Shown in pieces: positions 1 through 6,500 of a stretch of DNA of 7,336 bases. A program made the position numbers and the translations under genes. The first letter of the stretch is position 1. Each line of letters starts with the position of its first letter. The notes under the pieces were generated by a model that worked only from the letters and a program-made list of their open reading frames with translations, was not told the DNA's origin and made no database searches. The stretch covers positions 1 through 7,336 of the forward strand of contig CAIXUF010001252.1 of NCBI GenBank assembly GCA_903922535.1, in the 5' to 3' direction. This stretch comes from Candidatus Hydrogenedentota bacterium. Lineage in GTDB: Bacteria > Hydrogenedentota > Hydrogenedentia > Hydrogenedentiales > CAITNO01.

Positions 1-1
1 C

Positions 2-568
2 GGTGGTGGCGGTGGCTGTGACAACAACCCTGTTGCGGGTGTTGTCGGCACAGCCCTGTCGATGTCAGGAAGCACGGGTTACCCCGCCTATCCGGCCTGG
101 CCTGCGGCGCCTACGGGCGGTGCGGGCGCAACCGCCGGCACCTCGGCTGATGCAGGCCATGGCGGCAACGGCGGAAACGGCGGTGCGGGTGGCGCCGGTG
201 GCGGCGGACGAAACGGCGCACCTGGCGGTGGCGCCGTTATCCTCGGTGCGGTCGGCATTAATTACTTTACAGGTACGGTGGATGTTTCCGCCGGTGCACC
301 GGAGACGACAGGCACGGCCGGCACGGCCGGCTCGGTTGGCTCGTTCGGCGCGCCGGGCAACACGGTGCAGCAATACGGCGCCTTGGGGGGGGCCGCAGCG
401 TCCGACAGCACCGGGTGCGTAACCGGCGGCGCCGGCGGCACGGGCGGCACATCTGGTGGTGGCGGCGCGGGCGGCAACGGCGGCACGGGCGGCAACGGCG
501 GCGCGGGTGGCACGGGTGGCGCGGGCCTTCCTGGAATGATCAAGCTGCAGGGCACCATGGTTCGCGCG
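2..568 (+). repeat. Gly-rich repeat region with two similar Gly-block/beta-strand units
   Basis: Residues 1-189 are dominated by Gly with Ala, Asn and Thr, in motifs such as GGNGGNGGAGG and GGTGGNGGAGG. Two units share a layout: a Gly block followed by a short hydrophobic strand. The first runs about 155-295 (Gly block, then AVILGAVG and TGTVDVSAG); the second runs about 425-568 (Gly block, then MIKLQGTMVRA). Gly blocks followed by I-x-L strands occur in large bacterial surface proteins that form beta-solenoids; I infer a similar fold here. Codons for Gly are mostly GGC and GGT, so the repetition is strong at the DNA level too. It resembles mycobacterial PE_PGRS only in composition. Confidence 0.75.
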
Positions 569-3500
569 GCTGCCTCCGCAGGCGGCACCATCCTTGCCCT
601 CAATGGTCCCGGCACCATAGACCCCACCCAAAAGGGCATGCTGACCTTCGTTGCCAACAACAGCAACTATACCTATAACAACGCCAACAAGCCGGGTGGC
701 GTTGGCCCCCGCTGTGTTTGGGGCACGGCGGCCAATGACGCTGTGCTGCACCGTCCCAATCCCTATGTGATTCTGAGCGGTCAGCAGGTGGACACTCCAA
801 CACTGGGGGAATTGATTTCCGGTCCTGCCGCGGTCTGCGGCTGGCTCAAGGCCAGCTATTGGAACAAGACGGACTTCACCTCGGTGACAGGCGGAAGCGG
901 CGTCGTGAAGAGCAAGGTTCTGAACGACGCATCGAAGAATTTCTCGGGCTTTGCGCAGGTGGTTGTCCGCAACACCGGCGCGGTGGACATGACCGGTGTG
1001 GGTGTGAGGACAATTGTGGCCGGAACCATGACTCTGGCCCGGTTGTTGGAAGGCCAGGGCCAGGCGGCGGGCACGATCAAGGCGGGTCAGGACTGGACCA
1101 TGGCGGTGCCGGGCCTCGCCGGCACTCCGTCGGTGGCGGTGGTGTATTCCCCGACGATCAGCGTGACTCCGACCGCGCTCACCTCCGAGTGTGGCGTTGC
1201 CATCTCAGAGGCGGACCTGATGGCGGGCGTTTCCGCCACCGATCCCGAAGACGGCGACATTGCCGGCAGCATCACCGTGTCCGGCGACTGGCCGTTGCCG
1301 TACAAAGTGCCCGGCACGTACACAGTTTACTTCGACGTGAAGGACAGCGACGGTTTCGCCGCGCCGCAGGCGGTGCGCACAATCACCGTGCAGGACACGC
1401 TTGCCCCGGTATTCACCGGTGTGCCGCGGCATCTGAAAACGTACAAAGATACGCCGTTCACGCTTGCCATGGCGCTGGACGGTGTGGGCGCTTACGACAA
1501 CTGCCGCGGCGATATTTCGGACATCCTAGTGGAAGCTTTTAACGGCGCCGCGCAACTGCCCTTCTCGGCGGCGGAACCGGTTCTGCTCAATTCTGAGACG
1601 GTCTATCCGGTGATTCTGACGCTGAAGTACACGGTGCTGGACAATGCAACACCTGCGCCGAACTCAGCGACGGTGGAGGACACGCTGGAGATTCACGACA
1701 ATCCACCGCCGGAACTGACGATTCTCGGTGCGAATCCCGCCACGGCGGAATGCGGGACTGTATACATGGATTACGGCGCCAGCGCCTGCGACCGGACCTT
1801 CCCGGCCGGCGACTGCGTTGATGTGACCCCGGACATCATTGTCATGGGCCTGCCGGTGAACACGTCCGTCCCCGGCGCATGCATGGTCATCTATTCTGTG
1901 GCTGACCCGGTGACGGGTGTCGTTGCCACTGCGACGCGCGCGGTCAACGTGATGGACACATCAGTGCCGACATTGACGCTGCTGGGTTCGAATACGATGA
2001 GCGTGCGGGTCAATGGCATCTTCAACGATCCCGGCGCAACGGCAGTTGACGCGTGCGCGGGCGAGCTGACAAGTCGCATTACGGTCGCCAACCCGGTGAA
2101 CACGTCCGTGCTCGGCGCCTATACCGTGCGCTACAACGTGAATGACGGCAACGGCAACAGCGCTGCCGAGGTCACGCGCACCGTGAACGTTGTGGAGTCG
2201 TTGACTTACTTCGTTGACGCGAGAAACTCCTATGGATCCTGGGACGGACTGACTTGGGGCACGGCCTTCCGGGACATTCAGTCCGCGGTGGACGCCGCCG
2301 CCAACAGCGGCGGTGGTGAACTCTGGGTTGCCGCGGGCACTTATACGGCGGCAACCGATCCCGTGGTGACAATGCAATCGGGGGTGCGGCTCTATGGCCG
2401 GTTTGCGGGCACAGAAACAGTCCGCGATCAGCGCAACCTGTCGGCCGACGCCACCGTTATTGACGGGGAAAACGCGCGCAGATGCGTGGTTGGCGCCAAT
2501 GCGGCTGTACTGGACGGCTTTACCATTACCCGGGGCTACAGTTATTGGACAGGCGCCGGAATGTACAACTACGCTGCTTCGCCGCCGGTGAAAGACTGCA
2601 TATTCATGAGCAACTCGGCCGTTGGCTATGGCGGCGGAATGTGCAATGAGGAGTCTTCTTCCCCGACGTTGACGAACTGTATATTCATGGGCAACTCGGC
2701 CAACGGAATAGGGGGGGGGGGGATGTACAACACCAGTTCTTCTTCCCCGATATTGACGAACTGCATGTTCACGGGCAACTCGGGTGGAATTGAAGGCGGC
2801 GGCGGCATGTACAACAACTACTACTCTTCCCCGACGTTGACGAACTGCACCTTCAAAGGCAACTCGGCCAACTCCGGTGCTGGGATGATCAACTTCTCAT
2901 ACTCTTCCCCAGTCTTGACGAACTGCACGTTTATTGGCAACTCGGCCGGGGACCGCGGCGGTGGGTTGTTCAACGATTCTTCCCCGATACTGACGAACTG
3001 CACGTTCACGGGCAACTCGGCTGGCTGCGGCGGCGGGATATGGGACTGCTCTTCTTCCTCGACGTTGACGAACTGTATTCTTTGGGGTGATCAAGGCGGC
3101 GAGATACACAATGATTTGTCTTTTTCAGTGTCCGTGATCTATTCCTGCATTCAGGGTGGATACACGGGCACGGGCAATATTGATGCGGACCCGCTGTTTG
3201 TGGATGCCGGTAGCGCCTGTGTGCAGCTTCTGGCAGGTTCGCCGTGCATAGATACTGGCACATCGGCGGGCGCGCCCGCCACGGATATCCGAGGGACCGT
3301 CCGACCCCAGGGTGCGGGTATTGACATGGGTGCCTATGAGGGGGCGGTTGCGTCTGAGGACATCGTCACGCTCACAGTGCGGGTTCTCCCGGCCGGTTAC
3401 GGCACCACGAGGCCTTCCGAAGGCGTGCATTCTGTGGTGCGCGGAGAGAATATTCCGCTGTTTGCCTACGCGTCCACAGGACGATCATTCACTGGGTGGA

Positions 3501-6500
3501 CCGGCGACATTTCCGGTTCGTCCCCAAGCGCCAGCATCGTCATGGACGGCAACAAGACGGCAACGGCGAATTACTCCACCCGGTCATACACCCTGGCGTA
3601 CATGGCGGGAGAACACGGGATTATCAGCGGCGATACGCCGCAGACGGTGGAGTACCCCGACAGCGGCACGCCCGTTGAGGCCGTGGCCGACCCCGGCTGC
3701 CGTTTCGTTCAATGGAGCGACGGTTCCACGCAGAATCCGCGCACGGACATGAATGTGGCGGGCGACATCACGGTCACGGCATATTTCTCGATTTTCCACA
3801 CGCTGACCTATGCCGCCGGGGACCACGGGACCATCCAGGGCGCGGCCACGCAGACGGTGGACGAGGGTGCAAGCGGCGCGATGGTGATCGCTGTGGCGGA
3901 CAGCGGCTGGCACTTTGTCCAGTGGAGCGACGGCAGGACCGGCGCAACCCGGCAGGATGTCAACGTCATGACGGACCTTTACGTCATGGCACAGTTTGCC
4001 GAGGGCGCGGCACCGACCATACCGGGCGTTCCGCATGCGCCCCTGTCCGATTCAACGTCCTGTTCCAACTACACCGGCAGTTCATTTGACGCGCTGATGA
4101 TGCCCTATGGCGCGCAGCCAACCTACACGGGGCCGACACCCACCGGCGCCGGGTCAATTCCGATCTTTGCGCTTCTTGTGACTCCTGAACCGGTACCGCC
4201 CACCTATGACTATCCGGTGACGAGCTGGCCTGTGGACGGCGCCTGGGACTTCTGCGCCGCCTTTGACACCTTGTCCTGTTCGATGGGCCCGCTTGCTTCG
4301 TTCTCAACGGACATTCTCGCCTATCAGAGCCTGTTCTTATGCGGCAACGACATTAACGGGCCGGTCAATTTGGATCCCCCGGGCGGACAGCTTCCGATGA
4401 CGCCCAACGGCATCCCGGACGGCGAATATGAACTGGGCCTGCTGGCCGCCGTGTTGAACAACACCTGCACCTTGAGCGGCGTGGGAGTCACAAACGACCA
4501 GATACAGACGGCGTACAGGGAGAACTTCAATTTCTTCAAAGTGCTGTTTACAAAAGCGTTTGCCAATATTCCAAACGGCGGCAGCACGATGGACCTGCGC
4601 CCAATTTTCCCCGGTCTGGCCCCTTGGATGCCCGGCAGTTTGGCAACCATATTTGCCGGGTACGCGACGGAAGGCGATCCCACGACGGTGGAATTCCTTG
4701 ACACGATGTTTGGCGTGCTGGCCCAGTTGGGCATTCAGCCGCCGCTGGGCGGCGTTGCGGGAAACACCATTGGTTTTGCATCGGTGCTCGGTCCCGAGGG
4801 CGATGCGGATGGGGACGGCTACACCAACCGCCAGGAATACGATTACTTCAACGCGCAGGGCTCTGCCATAACCATTGCCGCCCAGCTCAACGCCGCCATC
4901 AGGCCCGGGATGCCCCCCGTGCCGGTTTCGGTTTCCCCGAGTGAGGGGTTGACCATCGGTGGCACCGCCGTGACGATTGGCGGCGCGGGCTTTATGCCCT
5001 ATGGCGCAACACGGGTGACCTTCGGAGGCGTGGAGGCCGCCCTTGTGCAGGTGCACAGTGCCGCGAACCTCTATATCACCTGCACAACGCCCGCGCACAC
5101 CGCAGGCACGGTGGATGTCGCGGTCATCAACCCCGGTGACGCCATGGGTAGCCTGCCCAATGCCTTCACCTATGTTGACCCGCCCACGCCCACGCCAACC
5201 TCTGTATCCCCCAACCGGGGCTACACCTATGGCAACGATGCCGTTGTTATCGACGGTGTCGGGTTCACGAATCTGGGGCAGACGCGCGTCACCTTTGACG
5301 GTTTGGAGGCCGGCGGCGTTTGGCTGGAAAGCCTTGGTGGGGACGTCTTCCGCATCCACTGCCAGACTCCTCCGCATTCCCCGGGATCTGTGGACGTCAC
5401 CGTCATAGGCCCCGGCGACATGACCGGCACGCTGTATGATGGGTATGAATACCTCGTGCCGCAACCGCATCCCATGGCCATTAGCCCCACATCCGGGATG
5501 ACGGACGGCGGCACTTCGGTCCTGGTATCCGGCGACACCTTTGCGCCGTCCGGGATGCGCGTCTTTTTTGACGGTGTGGAGGCAACAGCCGTCAGTACCT
5601 ATGGCGGCACGATACACTGCATTACCCCGGCCCATGCCGCGGGCGTAGTGGATGTCACGCTCTTCAACCCGGAGGGCGGATCGGGAACACTTCCTGCCGC
5701 CTTCACCTACCGCGCGCCGGGACAAGTCGTTGTCAGGGTCAGTGCGGACAACAGCTCCGGAATTGAGGACGGGACCGCCTGGCAAACGGCGTTCTCTTCC
5801 ATCCAGTCCGGTATCGAAGCCGTCGTCGCGTCCGGCCAGACGGGCGAGGTGTGGGTTGCCGGGGGCGTTTACACCGTTTCAACCGGCACCGTGGTTGCCG
5901 CGATGGAGCCTTTCTGCGACCTCTATGGCGGCTTTGCCGGCGTGGAGGATCAGCGGGACCAGCGCGACAGCCAGGCGCATGTCACCACCATTGACGGGCA
6001 GAACACAGCCGCCTGTGTGTACGGTGCGGACAATGCCCGCCTCGACGGTTTCACCATAGTCCGGGGCAGCGGCCCGATGCGGCTGGGAGCCTACAGTTCG
6101 TGGGCGCCAATCTTCCAGGCATTTGTCAGCTTGGATGTCGGCGGTGCGGAGGGCTTGCTGGCGGTGGACAACTCCGGCGTTTCCCCGACCATCGCCAACT
6201 GCGTGTTCACGGACAACACGTCGGTCGCCGTCATGGCAAACCTGACCGAGAATGGCAGCCCGTCAAGTCCGCTAATCACCGGATGTTCCTTTGTCGGCAA
6301 CGGCAACGGTGCCATGGCCGTCTTCGGCGGCGCACTCAGCGGGGAGATGACGGCGGCCTGGATTGACAACTGTTCCTTCATCAGAAACTCCCTGGGCGTT
6401 GCGTCCATTGTGTGGGGCGACGGTCTGAGCAGTCCGACCATTACGCGGTGCGCATTCACGGCGAACGAAAAAGCGCTGCAGGACTCGGAGGCCAACTACG

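Larger units (their letters stand above)
2201..3343 (+). other. Right-handed beta-helix module 1 with choice-of-anchor-Q-like end
   Basis: Residues 734-1114. The N-terminal cap has TYFVDARNSYGSWDG, WGTAFRDIQSAVDAA, ELWVAAGTYT, LYGRFAGTE, TVIDGENARR and LDGFTITRG. These are standard elements of bacterial parallel beta-helix proteins (DUF1565 / pectate-lyase-like style). Seven tandem units follow, then LTNCILWG and a C-terminal segment with GNIDADPLFVD, AGSPCIDTG and DMGAYEG, typical of choice-of-anchor Q domain proteins. The fold is confident. The ligand is unknown, and no lyase catalytic residues are evident. A homologous module lies at 5726-6973. Confidence 0.85.

Noticed and set aside
2..568. 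PE_PGRS-like mycobacterial protein
   Set aside because: GGNGG and GGAGG motifs are similar in composition, but there is no PE domain in view and the downstream DUF5011, InlB-type and TIG domains are not found in that family.
65..751. 228-codon minus-strand frame over the Gly-rich region
   Set aside because: The Ala/Arg/Gly-rich product is the mirror of Gly and Ala codons (GGC, GCC, GCG) on the + strand; there is no independent support.
859..1542. 227-codon + strand frame rich in Gly, Arg and His
   Set aside because: It overlaps the DUF5011-like domain in frame 2 and is a compositional artefact of the shifted frame.
2579..3130. Chlamydial Pmp gene
   Set aside because: The coil motif is Pmp-like, but the overall domain set, high GC and the InlB-type and TIG domains do not fit a chlamydial Pmp autotransporter.
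2579..3130. CRISPR array
   Set aside because: Repeat spacing is regular, but the whole unit including the intervals is coding, in frame and similar between units; there are no unique spacers.
3265..3280. Perfect 16-base palindrome GGCGGGCGCGCCCGCC
   Set aside because: It encodes part of the conserved anchor-Q-like segment (SAGAPA) mid-gene, has no T tract after it, and is not kept in the second copy, so a terminator or operator role is unlikely.
4337..5785. 482-codon open frame on the minus strand, with many shorter ones on both strands
   Set aside because: It lies wholly antisense to the well-supported frame-2 domains (TIG, EF-hand-like loop). Its translation is a low-complexity Gly/Arg/His/Ala-rich product with no recognisable motif, as expected from the complement of GC-rich coding DNA.
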